A stretch of DNA of 64,000 nucleotides from Symbiodinium microadriaticum (Eukaryota; Sar; Dinophyceae; Suessiales; Symbiodiniaceae): contig LSRX01000508.1 of assembly GCA_001939145.1 (NCBI GenBank), positions 340,501 to 404,500 on the forward strand, given 5' to 3'. Within the stretch, counting starts at the first letter, position 1. Every line of letters begins with the position of its first letter. Made by a program: the position numbers and the translations under genes. The notes beneath the pieces are model-generated. The model made no database searches. It worked only from the letters and a program-made list of their open reading frames with translations, and was not told the DNA's origin. Below, in pieces: positions 45,026-56,204 of the stretch.

Positions 45026-46023
45026 NNNNNNNNNNNNNNNNNNNNNNNNNNNNNNNNNNNNNNNNNNNNNNNNNNNNNNNNNNNNNNNNNNNNNNNNNNN
45101 NNNNNNNNNNNNNNNNNNNNNNNNNNNNNNNNNNNNNNNNNNNNNNNNNNNNNNNNNNNNNNNNNNNNNNNNNNNNNNNNNNNNNNNNNNNNNNNNNNNN
45201 NNNNNNNNNNNNNNNNNNNNNNNNNNNNNNNNNNNNNNNNNNNNNNNNNNNNNNNNNNNNNNNNNNNNNNNNNNNNNNNNNNNNNNNNNNNNNNNNNNNN
45301 NNNNNNNNNNNNNNNNNNNNNNNNNNNNNNNNNNNNNNNNNNNNNNNNNNNNNNNNNNNNNNNNNNNNNNNNNNNNNNNNNNNNNNNNNNNNNNNNNNNN
45401 NNNNNNNNNNNNNNNNNNNNNNNNNNNNNNNNNNNNNNNNNNNNNNNNNNNNNNNNNNNNNNNNNNNNNNNNNNNNNNNNNNNNNNNNNNNNNNNNNNNN
45501 NNNNNNNNNNNNNNNNNNNNNNNNNNNNNNNNNNNNNNNNNNNNNNNNNNNNNNNNNNNNNNNNNNNNNNNNNNNNNNNNNNNNNNNNNNNNNNNNNNNN
45601 NNNNNNNNNNNNNNNNNNNNNNNNNNNNNNNNNNNNNNNNNNNNNNNNNNNNNNNNNNNNNNNNNNNNNNNNNNNNNNNNNNNNNNNNNNNNNNNNNNNN
45701 NNNNNNNNNNNNNNNNNNNNNNNNNNNNNNNNNNNNNNNNNNNNNNNNNNNNNNNNNNNNNNNNNNNNNNNNNNNNNNNNNNNNNNNNNNNNNNNNNNNN
45801 NNNNNNNNNNNNNNNNNNNNNNNNNNNNNNNNNNNNNNNNNNNNNNNNNNNNNNNNNNNNNNNNNNNNNNNNNNNNNNNNNNNNNNNNNNNNNNNNNNNN
45901 NNNNNNNNNNNNNNNNNNNNNNNNNNNNNNNNNNNNNNNNNNNNNNNNNNNNNNNNNNNNNNNNNNNNNNNNNNNNNNNNNNNNNNNNNNNNNNNNNNNN
46001 NNNNNNNNNNNNNNNNNNNNNNN
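45026..46023. other. Assembly gap of 998 N
   Basis: Continuous run of unknown bases. Any long reading frame across it is meaningless. It interrupts the first copy of the duplicated gene fragment. Confidence 1.
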
Positions 46024-47030
46024 ATCGTCCCACAGCAGCGTTCCGCAGCCCATGTCCTGGAAGGCCATGTAGACGCGCTGCACCATCTCGTCTTGGCACG
46101 GTATCGCGTCGTAGCCGCTCTTGGACAATGCGCCGACGGATTGTTGTCAAGGATATTGGCAGCAAGGCTGCCACCTTTATATAAGGCCTTCTCTGTCTTG
46201 GCAAAGCCATGGAGAATACCATCGAAGAACTCCGGCATCAACAGCTTGGCAGCAAAACCAGTGCGGCAGGCTTCTTGCTTGAAGGTGCACTTTGCCGGTG
46301 CCGATGTGTGCCGCGTGCCTCTCAAAGACGCAAATAACGGCGTCCTCGGGCTTCAGGCCCGCGATATCCAGCCCGATCTGCGACCGCATGCTCCAGGCGA
46401 CCTCGGCAAGGCGACCGCTGTGGAGCAACTCCAACAGCATCTCGGGCTCCGGGTAATCCCGCATGTGGATTGTCTCCTGTCTGCCGAAAAACAGCAAAGC
46501 CCTATCTCTGAAACATCGCGGGCCAGGGGACTTGCAGACTTTAAATTGCACTGGCCAGTGTTCCAGCCGGCGTCCCCAGGATCAGACTTTCAAAGACTCA
46601 ACTCCCTCGACTTTGACGCCCGAGTTGTGCTTGCCCCATTCAGGAGCCAGGGCCTCAGGTACCTTGGTCTCTGCGTTGACGCAAGCCCCCACGGTGGCCT
46701 CGTCAAAAGCTTCGGACTTGCGGAAAGCTGGGCAGAGTAAGCCGTGCTGTCGTGTACCGCGGACTCTTCGGGACGGCCGAACTCATCTTTGACCTTCTTG
46801 CAAGCCGCAAGCCGCAGCTTGCGCAGCGCGCCGAAGCTTTGAAAGCGAGGCAATGCTAAAACCCCTGCTAAATGCTTGTGCATCACCCTGAGCGGCCCCC
46901 AGAGACTCCAAAATCTCTTCTTCAAGGGGACACGCGGACATGGACTTGCTTCTCAGCAGTAGCTTGATCCCCCAAAACCGCACCCAGAAGATCTGACTCG
47001 TCTTCCCCCCCTCCGCCCCATGTTTCGGCA
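46024..47030 (-). CDS. Gene fragment, copy 1, function unknown
   Basis: The minus-strand coding pieces, 5' to 3', are: about 46945-46780 (LEEEILESLGAAQGDAQAFS); 46730-46590 (DEATVGACVNAETKVPEALA); 46480-46300 (DYPEPEMLLELLHSGRLAEV and GLDIAGLKPEDAVICVFERH); 46270-46150 (FFDGILHGFAKTEKALYKGG); and 46128-46024 (MVQRVYMAFQDMGCGTLLWD), which runs into the assembly gap. Frame changes between pieces coincide with AG-rich splice-like sites. No domain is recognised. The same pieces occur again at 47.4-48.4 kb. In the second copy the last piece ends in a stop after LLWDDIHE, which suggests the true C-terminus that is lost in the gap here. Confidence 0.45.
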
Positions 47031-47428
47031 ATAGAAATTCGCCACCAAGCCCGTGACCCTTCGAAAATGTCTTCTGTCTCGCTTCTCGAGTCCGATCAAC
47101 ATGTTCACATTCACGCGGTGCTTAAAGCGCGATTGCATCAACCGAAACCAACTTCCAACAAGGGTTTGCAATGTTTGCAGACTCCACATGATGAAAGGGC
47201 AGCGACCGGCCAAGTCTGCCCCTTTTCCTGGGCGCGCGTGTGCTTTTCTATATCCGGGGTTTAGGGGTTTAGGGATGTCGCACCGGCTCTTCATCAAAAC
47301 ATGATCACCTTCGCTTCTGAAGCCTTTTGCTTGCCCGAGGCGTCAACATGCTCGATTAGGAGCCCTCATGCTGTGTGTGGCGCAGTCTTCACGTCCACTG
47401 CTGCAGTGAGTCGATGTACAATTACTCG

Positions 47429-47860
47429 TGAATATCGTCCCACAGCAGCTTTCCGCAGCCCATGTCCTGGAAGGCCATGTAGACGCGCTGCACCATCTCG
47501 TCTTGGCACTGTATCGTGTCGTAGCCGCTCTTGGACAATGCGCCGACGGATTGTTGTCAAGGATATTGGCAGCAAGGCTGCCACCTTTATATAAGGCCTT
47601 CTCTGTCTTGGCAAAGCCATGGATATTACTATCGAAGAACTCCGGCATCAACAGCTTGGCAGCAAAACCAGTGCGGCAGGCTTCTTGCTTGCGGGTGCAC
47701 TTTGCCGATGCCGATGTGTGCCGTGTGCTTCTCGGCTTCAGGCCCGCGACATCCAGCCCGATCTACGACCGCATGCCCCGCATGTGGATTGTCTCCTGTC
47801 TGCCGAAAAGACAGCAAATCAAAGCCCTGTCCATCGCGAGCCAGGGGACTTGCAGACTTT
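47429..47860 (-). pseudogene. Gene fragment, copy 2, direct part
   Basis: 47436-47740 is nearly identical to 46024-46330 in the same orientation, and 47780-47875 matches 46463-46560. About 60 bp present in copy 1 (near 46395-46460, within the piece carrying EPEMLLELLHSGRL) are missing here, so the protein is shortened. The C-terminal piece reads MVQRVYMAFQDMGCGKLLWD and stops just after at 47429. Confidence 0.5.
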
Positions 47861-48179
47861 AAATTGCACTGGCCTCTGCACGAGGGGGCCGATGGGGCGT
47901 GCAGGGATGATGTTTGTCACTGGGGAAAAGGCTTGGACTGCTGCCTGTACAAGAGCTTCTGCCTCAGCACAACATCAATCGCACACCAACATGCCAGCCG
48001 TATCAGGACGCCCTAGACACGTTGTTTGTGCCCAAACAATCAGCTCAAGCTTCGTATGATGTGCATCCGTCCTCGGCATATTCTTCTGTTTCGTTCGGCT
48101 TGTACTTGGCATCAGTTGTGCCAGCGTTCCGGCCGGCATCCCCAGGATCAGCCTTCCCACCAAGGTCTTCCTTCGGCTT

Positions 48180-48496
48180 GCAAGAGGGTCAATGTTGAGT
48201 TCGGCTTTCCCGAAGAGTCCGCGGTGACCGACAGCACGGCTCACTCTGCCCAGCCTTGCTCCGTGTGCAAAGAGGAAAAGTCCGAAGCTTCTGATGAGGC
48301 CACCGTGCGGGCTTGCATCAGGGAAAAGACCGAGGTAACTGAGGCCATGGCTCTTGGGTGGGGCAAGCTCAACCCGGTCGTCAAAGACGAGGGAGTTGAG
48401 TCTTTGCAGGTTGCGCATCGAGCCGAAGCATTGACAGATGTCGTGCTTCTCTCGGAATCCATAGGCATTCGCCAGCCACGTAATGATCCTATCTGA
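48180..48496 (+). pseudogene. Gene fragment, copy 2, inverted part
   Basis: This plus-strand sequence is the reverse complement of the corresponding part of copy 1 (46590-46805). It reads EASDEATVRACIREKTEVTE and GVESLQVAHRAEALTDVVLL. As this part is inverted relative to the rest of copy 2, the exon order is broken and copy 2 cannot make the same protein as copy 1. Confidence 0.5.
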
Positions 48497-48519
48497 GAGC
48501 CGCACACACAAGGCTTCGA

Positions 48520-49540
48520 AAACGCTGGCCCTGAGTCAGGAGGGCGGGCAGTGCAAGTGCAGTCTGGCAGGCACTCCAGGAAGAGCTCGAGGCAGCCTCA
48601 GCCCAGAACCTCGTTCCCCCCACCCAGCCCCTTAACTTATCCGTAAGACCCTAAACCTATCCGATCTATCCCTCCTTAGAGCCGGAGGCGGCGGCATCGG
48701 CGCGAAGATCACCTCGAAACGGCCAGCAGTCTGGAATGTAGCAAGGATTCAAAACCTGGCTCTCTCACTCTCTCTATACATGTTGCTTGACCGCTACAAC
48801 CAGAAACGCAACTGAATGCTGCACAAACTTAGGGGCTGAGCACCCTAGCCCAAACAAGGTTAACCTTTCAATTATGGTAGGATTATATACGCCCAAAAAA
48901 CTTAAAGGTTACCTACTCAGCTACTAAGCAAAATAGTCCTTGATCATCCAGTCGACGAATCTGGTCTCTTTGGTGCTGTATATAGATATAGATCATAAGA
49001 AGGCTGCGCTGTAAATCAGGGCAAATGAGGTTGGAGAATACTTGCTCAGCCAGTGTATCCAGACATGTTGAATGAGATGGATGATACTGACTGTTCAGCG
49101 TCTCTGTCGGGCGGTGGCAAGTTTCAGCCACATCAGGCCCCTGATCCCACGGACCAATATTCGCAGAGAAAATGGAAGGTGAGTCGCCTGCAGTCCTGTA
49201 TAAGCCACTGTCAAACGTACGACCTGGGCGACGGAGTCGCCGTCCGGGGGCATTGCTGCAGCTACTACAGCCAGATCTGATCAAGACGCAACTCTGAGGA
49301 TGGGCTACACATCGGGGGACAACTTCTGCTCCGGGGCATGCCATGTACCACAGTAATGCAGAGAATCAGCAAAGCGCACTGCCACAGCACGGAGGCCATC
49401 GTGTTTTGTGCAATGTTCTGAAAACTGATTAGTGACACGAGAGAAGATTATGCAAACTGCTCCTGGGCCCTTAGAACATGTGCGTGCAATGTGCAACGAA
49501 CGGACAACCCCCCCCAGACAAACACGGTTTGAGCCAGGAC
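48520..49540. other. No gene seen
   Basis: Mixed DNA with short frames only. A telomere-like fragment (CCTAAACC) near 48650 is isolated. Confidence 0.4.
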
Positions 49541-49549
49541 TGAAAACCT

Positions 49550-49745
49550 GAGGCCCAAACCCTAAGGCCGAAACCCAAAGCCCGAAGCCATGTAGCCGAG
49601 CCCCCGAGGACGAAACCGTAAACCCCAGCCACATAGCCGAAGCCCCAAGGCCGAAACCGAGCCCCCGAGGACGAAACCGTAAACCCGAAACCCTAAGGCC
49701 GAAGCCCCATAGCCGAAGTGCCAAGGCCGAAACCCTAAGGCCGGA
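49550..49745 (+). repeat. Minisatellite with CCCTAAGGCCGAAA-type units
   Basis: Irregular repeats of AAACCCTAAGGCCGAA, AAGCCCCATAGCCGA and CCCCCGAGGACGAAACC. The frame on the minus strand (49305-49754) is the repeat translated (LGFGL.. pattern) and is not called. Confidence 0.75.
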
Positions 49746-50049
49746 ACCCTGCACAGGTCTTGAATATTGAATTCCTGGTTCCTGAATTGTGCCCCGCGGT
49801 TCCCGATGTTTGATTTCTCAGTTCCTCCGCTCCGCCCCCGAATTGCAACAGTGGGTTCCTGAATTCTGTGGCCGAATTACACCAACGAAGACCCCAAACA
49901 GCAATCAACCAATCAAGATGTTGCGTGAATTTCGGATAAGACAACAAACTCGAAACGACAACACCTTGTACAGGACGGAGACAACAGTTTAGGATTTAAG
50001 GTTAAGGTTCAGAGTTAGGGGTTTAGGGCCTGGAGTCAAGCTTTAGCTT

Positions 50050-50778
50050 TCAAAGGACGTAGGGTGTGCCAGCAACTGCGCGAGGATGCGTGGTGACCGA
50101 ACTTGTCTTCTCCGAGGCAGATGCTTCAAACTTGCGCTTCAACCTCAACAACTTGCAACCACAGCTTGACAGCCGCCAAACCTGGTTGTTGTCTGGCACG
50201 CGGGCACGACCGAATGTCTTCGCACAGATAAAGCAAGACAGGACCTGCATGAATTTGCAGATTGATCCCTGTAACATCGCTGCAGAAGCGTCTTCGTTGA
50301 TCAACTTGTTCACCTTCCTGGCCACGTCAGAAAGTGACGAACTTGATGCTCGCTTGGACCGCACATCTGTCACGCAGCACAGGTTCAGAAACCAGTCAAC
50401 GTTGGGCCGCAGGTGGCATGTTCGTCAGCATCCGCTGTGTCCAACAACCCGCAAGCACCGAGCATCACGAGCGTGTGTGAATTTTCCATAGCACCAATTC
50501 CAGGCCAGCTTTGAAGGGCATCAGCCTTGAACCTGAGCTCGTATCCTGCTCCGTCTTGAAATCGCGTCATGACGCTGTCCCAGCTCGCCAAGGCCGGCTG
50601 CACGATTGACACCACTAATGCACTTGGAGTTGGTACTCAAAGTCCGCATGTTGCTCTTGACATGTGTCGTGAAAGAGTGCCGGCCATCGTTCCAGTGATC
50701 GTAAGCTATGGGTAACCTTTTTTTGAGGCTTTCTTTCAGATAGTTCCAGCAGGATAGCCACCAGCTGGCTGGGCTCAC
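50050..50778 (-). pseudogene. Element-associated coding remnant, unknown
   Basis: Minus-strand frames 50778-50385 and 50373-50050 read as successive parts of one protein with a frame change between. They contain ALASWDSVMTRFQDGAGYEL, SWPGIGAMENSHTLVMLGAC and DVARKVNKLINEDASAAMLQ. The composition matches the N-terminal module at 60.6-62.8 kb rather than the helicase, so this may be another fragment of that module. It lies beside the helicase start but on the opposite strand. Confidence 0.4.
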
Positions 50779-50939
50779 GGATCGTGCTCAAGTTATCCAG
50801 GCATGCAAAGTACGTTGCCAGGAAGAGACTCCTGCGATGGGCCCTAACCGGGTTAACGGCATATGTACAGTCTAAGCTAAAAGAAGCTCCGAAGAGGCCC
50901 GTGTTTTAGGGTTAGGGTTTCCCCTGCCACGGTCGTGCC

Positions 50940-52229
50940 ATTGCCGGATGCTTGGGGGGACCTGCCCACGTAGCCAAGCTCCTCATGACCCCGTTTCCTT
51001 TCAACGACGAACAAGTTGACATCTTAGCCACTCTTGTGTGGCCTTTGGAAGAAGCCTGGCGTGCCAGACCGGATCCTGATTCCATCAGTCTTCCCATAGA
51101 TAAGCCCTTGGTCGGGCCCTTCTCTGTGGCGGCGGAGGTTGTGGCAAGACCACCATGATCTTGAAGGTTTTGAAGCCACTCATGGAAACTTTTTTCCAGA
51201 AGACGGTGGCTGCGTGCTCGCAGCCCCAAGCAACAAGGCAGCAAGACTAATTGAAGGAAAGACTTTGCACAATCTTGGTAGCTTTTCTGTCTCGGACTCT
51301 CTGAAAACATTTGCAATCAAGTTTTCGTCGCACGCGCAGCGCAAGAAAGTTGATGCTGCCATCGGACGGGCTGGGGCTCTGTTAATAGACGAATGGACTG
51401 AGCGCCTGCACGTCCGCCGCGGCTCTACAAGAACTGCTCTTTTACTGCCAAGCAGTTGACACCGTTGACCAGCCTTGTTCACGGGAGTACTACAAGCAGA
51501 TGCTGCAGGTGGCCAGTTTGTCCACTACGAAACGTATTCCAGGAATCTGTGTCTTTCATGTCGGCGTGCGAATTCGACTCACCGCAACTGTGTTGCCTCC
51601 GTGGGCAGTCCAGGACACATGGCACGATTGTGGCCGTCGACTTTGCACCGTCTACGAAATTGCCAGACGGAAGCAGCGTCCCGACTGAACTCCTCCTGCA
51701 GCATCAACCGCGCGCCATTTATGTCAAGCTCGACGACGTGAACTTGGAATTTTTGCCACCCAGCGTCTGTGCGGCTCATGCACTTGCCGGCTTTTCCGAG
51801 ACGTCTGACATGTGTAAATGTCATGCTGGACTTGTCAAGCTCACGCCACACACAGTTTGCTGGCGCTTCGTTTCGAGTGATGGGTTTGCGGTGAATGTGC
51901 AGCGCACAGGGTTCCCCATTCAGCCGGAAAAGGCTTGTAGTTTGTATGCGTTGCAAGGCACAACCACAGATCCAGCTCTGATTGCACATTTTGATGTTCC
52001 CAAACGAGCAGGAGCAGATATCCGATTTCTCATTGTTTATGTCTTGCTCTCCAGAGTACGGAACTTGAAGAGCTTGCTTTCCGTGAACCTGTCCGACTCT
52101 ATCCGCGAGGTCATCGAGTCGGGGCCACCAGATGGTCTCGTCGGAGAGTTTGAGCGCATCTTCGCAGACAAGCTTGCGGCGACCAGCCGAAAAGCCGAAA
52201 CAGCCCGGCAGGCTTTAGGCTGGAACTAA
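50940..52229 (+). pseudogene. PIF1-type helicase module of the Helitron, frameshifted
   Basis: A 5'-3' superfamily 1 DNA helicase of PIF1 type, which unwinds DNA during rolling-circle transposition. Motifs in order: FPFNDEQVDILATLVWPLEE (Q-motif region, 50996-51055); Walker A GGGCGKTT at 51131-51154; motif Ia LAAPSNKAARLI (51217-51252) followed by GKTLHNLG; Walker B GALLIDEW at 51373-51396; and the C-terminal signature GFPIQPEKACSLYALQGTTT and YVLLSRVRNLKSLLSVNL in the 257-codon frame 51456-52229, which ends in a stop. The three parts lie in different frames, so at least two frameshifts separate them, and sequence between Walker B and the C-terminal part seems shortened. Orientation is opposite to the Rep part at 52.9-59.7 kb. 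Confidence 0.75.
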
Positions 52230-52239
52230 CTTTACTTAA

Positions 52240-52860
52240 ATCCTACATTTGCCCTATATAAACCCAGGCCTACCCAGGAGCCTCTTCAGAGCTTCTTACT
52301 TGGTTTAGGGTTAGCTTAGATGGTACGTATGACCTAAACCCTTGCCCTAAACTCTGGGTTAGCTTAAGTCCTACATATGTTGGAGTAGCACGTGGTTTGT
52401 TTGGCATTGTGCCTCTGTCCTCGCTGCAGTGGTCGTTTGAGGCTGTTTCTGCAAACGGTTCCTGAGACTGTTTTGATAGTTCCCAAGAGTTGCTTGACGA
52501 TTCCAAAATTTCTACTGAGCATGTACACACAAACAGACCACCAAGCCCTCCAATACATATGCCCCAAACCCTAACCCGAAACCCCGGGCCCACCAAGGTG
52601 CCCTAAACCCTAACCCTAAACCCCGGGCCCACCAAGGAGCCTCTTGGCTTTTGCCTGGGGCCTGGGGTTTAGGGTTAGCGTAGACCCTACACTTCCCCTA
52701 AACCCTAACCGGGCCCACCAAATGCCTTTTTGCCTGGGGCCTGGGGTCTTGGGTTAGCTGCTTGGACCCTACATATGCCCTAAACCCTATCCCTAAACCC
52801 CGGGCCGACCAAGGAGCCTCTTGCTTGGGGTGGCCCAAAGGAGCCTCTTGGCTTTTTGTA
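52240..52860 (+). repeat. Minisatellite with telomere-like words at the Helitron junction
   Basis: Units of about 90-110 bp combine CCCTAAACCCTAACC, CGGGCCCACCAAGGAGCCTC, TTGCCTGGGGCCTGGGGTTT and AGGGTTAGC. At least four diverged units lie at 52240-52340 and 52560-52860, with a non-repeat insert at 52380-52550. It separates the inverted helicase from the Rep part. The last 20 residues or so of the frame ending at 52793 are translated repeat, not protein. Confidence 0.8.
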
Positions 52861-54166
52861 CGAGACGTTCACGATGGTCATTTCTGCCCAGCAATGCGGA
52901 CAACTCTGCAACCGCTACATCTGCAGGCAAGTTCGCCGCAATTGTTTCGTGAGATGTGTCGTGTCGGTCAATATCTTTGCGAAGCAACTTGGCCATTGCA
53001 TTTCGGTACAAGGACAAACGGCCGACGTCATAGCGCAGGCTGAGGCTATAGTGCGATGATTCCCGAGACGGGACTTGCGACTGTGGCATTTGCAGGCTGC
53101 CTCCAAAGACTGCAGCAAATTGCTTCATCTGCATGTCGCTTTCGCGATGGCGGCCTTTGCGAGAGCATCGCTCAATTTCCTCTGAACGGGCAAGAATGCT
53201 CTTGCATTGTTCCAAGGAAAATTGCACGTGTGGACTTTCCGGGACGGCAGCCTGATACAGATCATCCATGTCTTCAAAATCAGACTCCAGCTCACCAACA
53301 ACGACATCGACTTGAGCTTTGGTTTCTCTTGTCACGTCCAGCTGATCACTGTCATCTTCCTCTCGGACATTAGCATGCTCAGGAGGTGCGTTCTTCAAGG
53401 GTTTTGACTTCGCAAGACTTTGCAGGTTGAAATTGCGGCTGACTTCATCTGCTTCTAAAGCAACAAACTCTTCAATGTGCAGCTGTGCAGGATGACAACC
53501 ACACGGAATTCCAAGGTACTCGCACAAGCAAGAGAGAATGTGACCTGTGATTCTTCCATGCTTCGTGACAAGAAGCTGATTTGCAGTGGCCCACAGCAAG
53601 AAAAAACGCGTCTTGGAGTTTGGCAACTCCGGCAGTTCATTGCTTGTTCCGCTGGCCACCAGCTGCGGCACAGGCTCGTGTGCTTTACGACTGGAAGTTT
53701 GCACAGAGCGGGCAGCTTTGCGGTTGCCCGTGCCAGTTCCACGCGGATATGCGCACACTGCGCGTGCCAATTTGGAGCAAAGCGTGCTCTTCTGTTGATC
53801 GTGAGAGCGTGCCGGCAAAATTCAATGGATTGGTGCAATCTGTGGAACCTGGGCAAAGAATAGGTGTGAAGAGCATATGCTTAAACCGGGCATGTTCTTC
53901 CACGTGGTCCACGGGAGGACAGTCTCCGCCAACCAGTCGAGGAACAACCATTTGATCTTGAATGTCTTGACAGTACAGCTTTGCGAGAGGATAATGGGCC
54001 TCAAAAAAAAGAGATGCTTTGCAACCGGTCTAGTTGTGCTCGTCCGAGGTTTCCGCACTCGTTTTACACGTGCTGCGTACGTGTAGAAGTCCAGCGCTCG
54101 TAGAAAAGATCCGCGATGCAAGTAGTCATCATGCGGGCTGGTGGTTCTGCAACAAGCGACTGTCAT
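52856..54166 (-). pseudogene. Helitron Rep/helicase linker region
   Basis: Two overlapping minus-strand frames. The 5' one (54166-53822) reads DDYLHRGSFLRALDFYTYAA followed by RVKRVRKP, a pattern known just downstream of the tyrosine region in Helitron proteins. The 3' one (about 53818-52856) carries a polar, acidic stretch (DVTRETKAQVDVVVGELESD). It runs as far as LSALLGRNDHRERLVQ and is then cut off by the minisatellite, exactly where the helicase domain should begin. Frameshifts separate the parts. Confidence 0.6.
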
Positions 54167-54186
54167 ACTTGGCCAAGTCCTTCTGG

Positions 54187-54764
54187 TTAGTCAGCAGCAG
54201 TGGATTCAGAGTCAGTTGCAGGAACAGTGCCCGGCTCTTGCGCTTGTCCTGCTGGTTCAGCACTCGTGACTTCCAAAAACTCCAAGGACACAGTCGCTGG
54301 CTCGAGCAAATTATTTTCTCCTCGGAATTGGAGCAGTCGCTGGCACTGCTGCATGATGAACGTCGGTCGGGTAGTGAAGAGTGGGACATCAGCATGCGTG
54401 GACCAGAAATGAGCGCCTGTCATGAGAGCGGTGGCAAGCTCAGTGGATGAGACCCAGGAACACCTGTTCGCTGCTGCGGCCATGCGAAGGCAAACTCGAC
54501 GAGCACGCTGGCTCGGGACGACTTGCTGGCACTGGCCAGATTCAGCCTCCTCGTGCTCAAGTCGACGGATGCCGCAAATTGTGTGACAACATTCTGCAAC
54601 TGCTCCATCGGCTTTGCCTTATATTTCGTTATGTAATAGTCACAAGCGTGAGCGGCCACGTGCAAATTTATCACACTGTACGCGAAGCTGCGAAGCAGGA
54701 AGCTGTTGAGATACTCGCAGGGAATGTGCAAATTTGCAGCTACCTCATCTGAGCCTTTACGCAA
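54187..54764 (-). pseudogene. Helitron Rep, two-tyrosine region
   Basis: The minus-strand frame from 54764 contains AAHACDYYITKYKAKPMEQL. Tyrosines 44 and 48 of this segment are spaced i and i+4, like the catalytic pair of Helitron Rep proteins that join DNA ends. A frame change near 54480 leads to STELATALMTGAHFWSTHAD and LFTTRPTFIMQQCQRLL, also typical of this part of the family. It is in the same frame as the upstream HUH segment, separated only by a TAG at 54771-54773. Confidence 0.7.
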
Positions 54765-54773
54765 CTGTAACTA

Positions 54774-56201
54774 GAGTTCCTTGTCATCAGGAACACCTCG
54801 CAGCATGCAACCAAAGTCAACGTTACACCGACAGCACACCATCGCAACATCGTTGCTTGCGCTGCGAAACGGATGCAAGCGCTCAACCTCCACAAGGCCG
54901 TAGTCGGAAGCTGATTCCGGCATCATCAGACGCGCTGCTTCAACAAGGCATTTGCCTCTGCGTCGCAGTCGCTGCCAGATTTCACGACCATTCTCTTCCA
55001 GTTTCACGGCCCTACGTGCAAGAAATGAAAACGGCAAGGTGGGGCCGCCTGCTTTTTCAACATGTTCACCTTTGCTTCTACAGTTTGTTTGATTTTTTTT
55101 CAAGCACGTGCTGCTACATTCGTGTGTATGAGTGCGGCAATCAAGGAACCGAAAGTCTTTCACGAAGGAAGCTTCCCAATGCTGGGCATCTTGCAGAACA
55201 TCTGCGAGCGTGGCAGGCGTGCCTGCATGGGTCAGCAACGCGAGGGCTTCACCACGTTCGTTTGCCAGACACGGCCAGGGCCCTGGCTGCTGGGAGGCAT
55301 GTTCACGGCTGCAACAGCCGTCTTCTAGCGGAACCATGGACCCCTTGCGTTGCGGCAGACGGTAATGCGGCAGGCTGGCGAGTTGGGAGCCGGTCAAGGG
55401 CAGCGTGGCAGTCTCTCTTTGCTCGAGAGCGGCAGCTCGATGTCCACGCACTATGTGGGCCAAAGGCTCTGAAGGCACCACATCCATCCGTGGTCGCAAT
55501 GTCTTGCCATCTTTTTCCAGCTTACCGTTGAATCGGGTTTGCTGTTGTTGTCGAAGGGAGAAGGGCTCCGGAGAGAGATTTATGCCGAATTGCTTCGCAG
55601 GAAGCAGTGCACTCTCGTATTGCACGGAAGAAACAGCTTGAAGCAAGTTTTCGTTGCGGGACTTCACAGATGACCGGAGTTCATCTTCGCAGTGCTCTGC
55701 AGACAGCATGTTTTGCATGAGCGATTTCCACAGTTGGACGATGCCGGCAGGACGGCCGCGCACCTTTCGATGTCCATGCTGAAATCCGCGACCTTGCGCT
55801 TCCAACGGCTCGAAAGCGGCCACAACCATTCCACTCAAACCCGGAGTAGCACTCGATGCCCAGTCATCGTCCCTATCAAAAAAACCTGAAGCAGCTCTGA
55901 CACGATGGGAGCCTAGGACAATCTTGTCAATGCCATGCAGATGCCTGAAGGTCAGCTCTTCCATCAAAAGAAAGTACTTTGCAGTTGCTCGTGGGCTAGA
56001 AGCCACATTAATGTGCATATGTTTCAAGGTCGGCATACAGGGCTCTGGACAAGTCACGAAACCGTGGGAGGTTTGACCAAGCGCCCTGTCACGACACTGC
56101 TGATCACACCCAGAAAGCCGCGCAATCAAAGGCGACTGCGTGTCAGCGTAATTGTGAGTAGTGAATGTAACTGAATGTAGTGAGAGGGCCGAAAGCAACA
56201 T
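54774..56201 (-). pseudogene. Helitron Rep, HUH endonuclease segment
   Basis: A 476-codon stretch, open between TAA at 56202 and TAG at 54771. HUH nucleases nick and rejoin single strands. Residues 130-147 read FEPLEAQGRGFQHGHRKV; H142 and H144 form the HUH pair, within the usual R-G-x-x-H-x-H setting. Upstream, HNYADTQSPLIARLSG (16-31) fits the conserved strand before it. Near residue 360 a Cys/His cluster HTHECSSTCLKKNQTNC suggests zinc binding. It precedes the two-tyrosine segment directly. ATG at 56201 immediately follows the TAA, but the homology runs across the stop, so this ATG is not taken as a true start. Confidence 0.75.
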
Positions 56202-56204
56202 TTA

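Noticed and set aside
44657-46740. Frames of 378 to 585 codons on both strands
   Set aside because: They are mostly the 998-N assembly gap read through as open.
49305-49754. 149-codon minus-strand frame
   Set aside because: About half is the translated CCCTAAGGCC minisatellite; the rest shows no domain.
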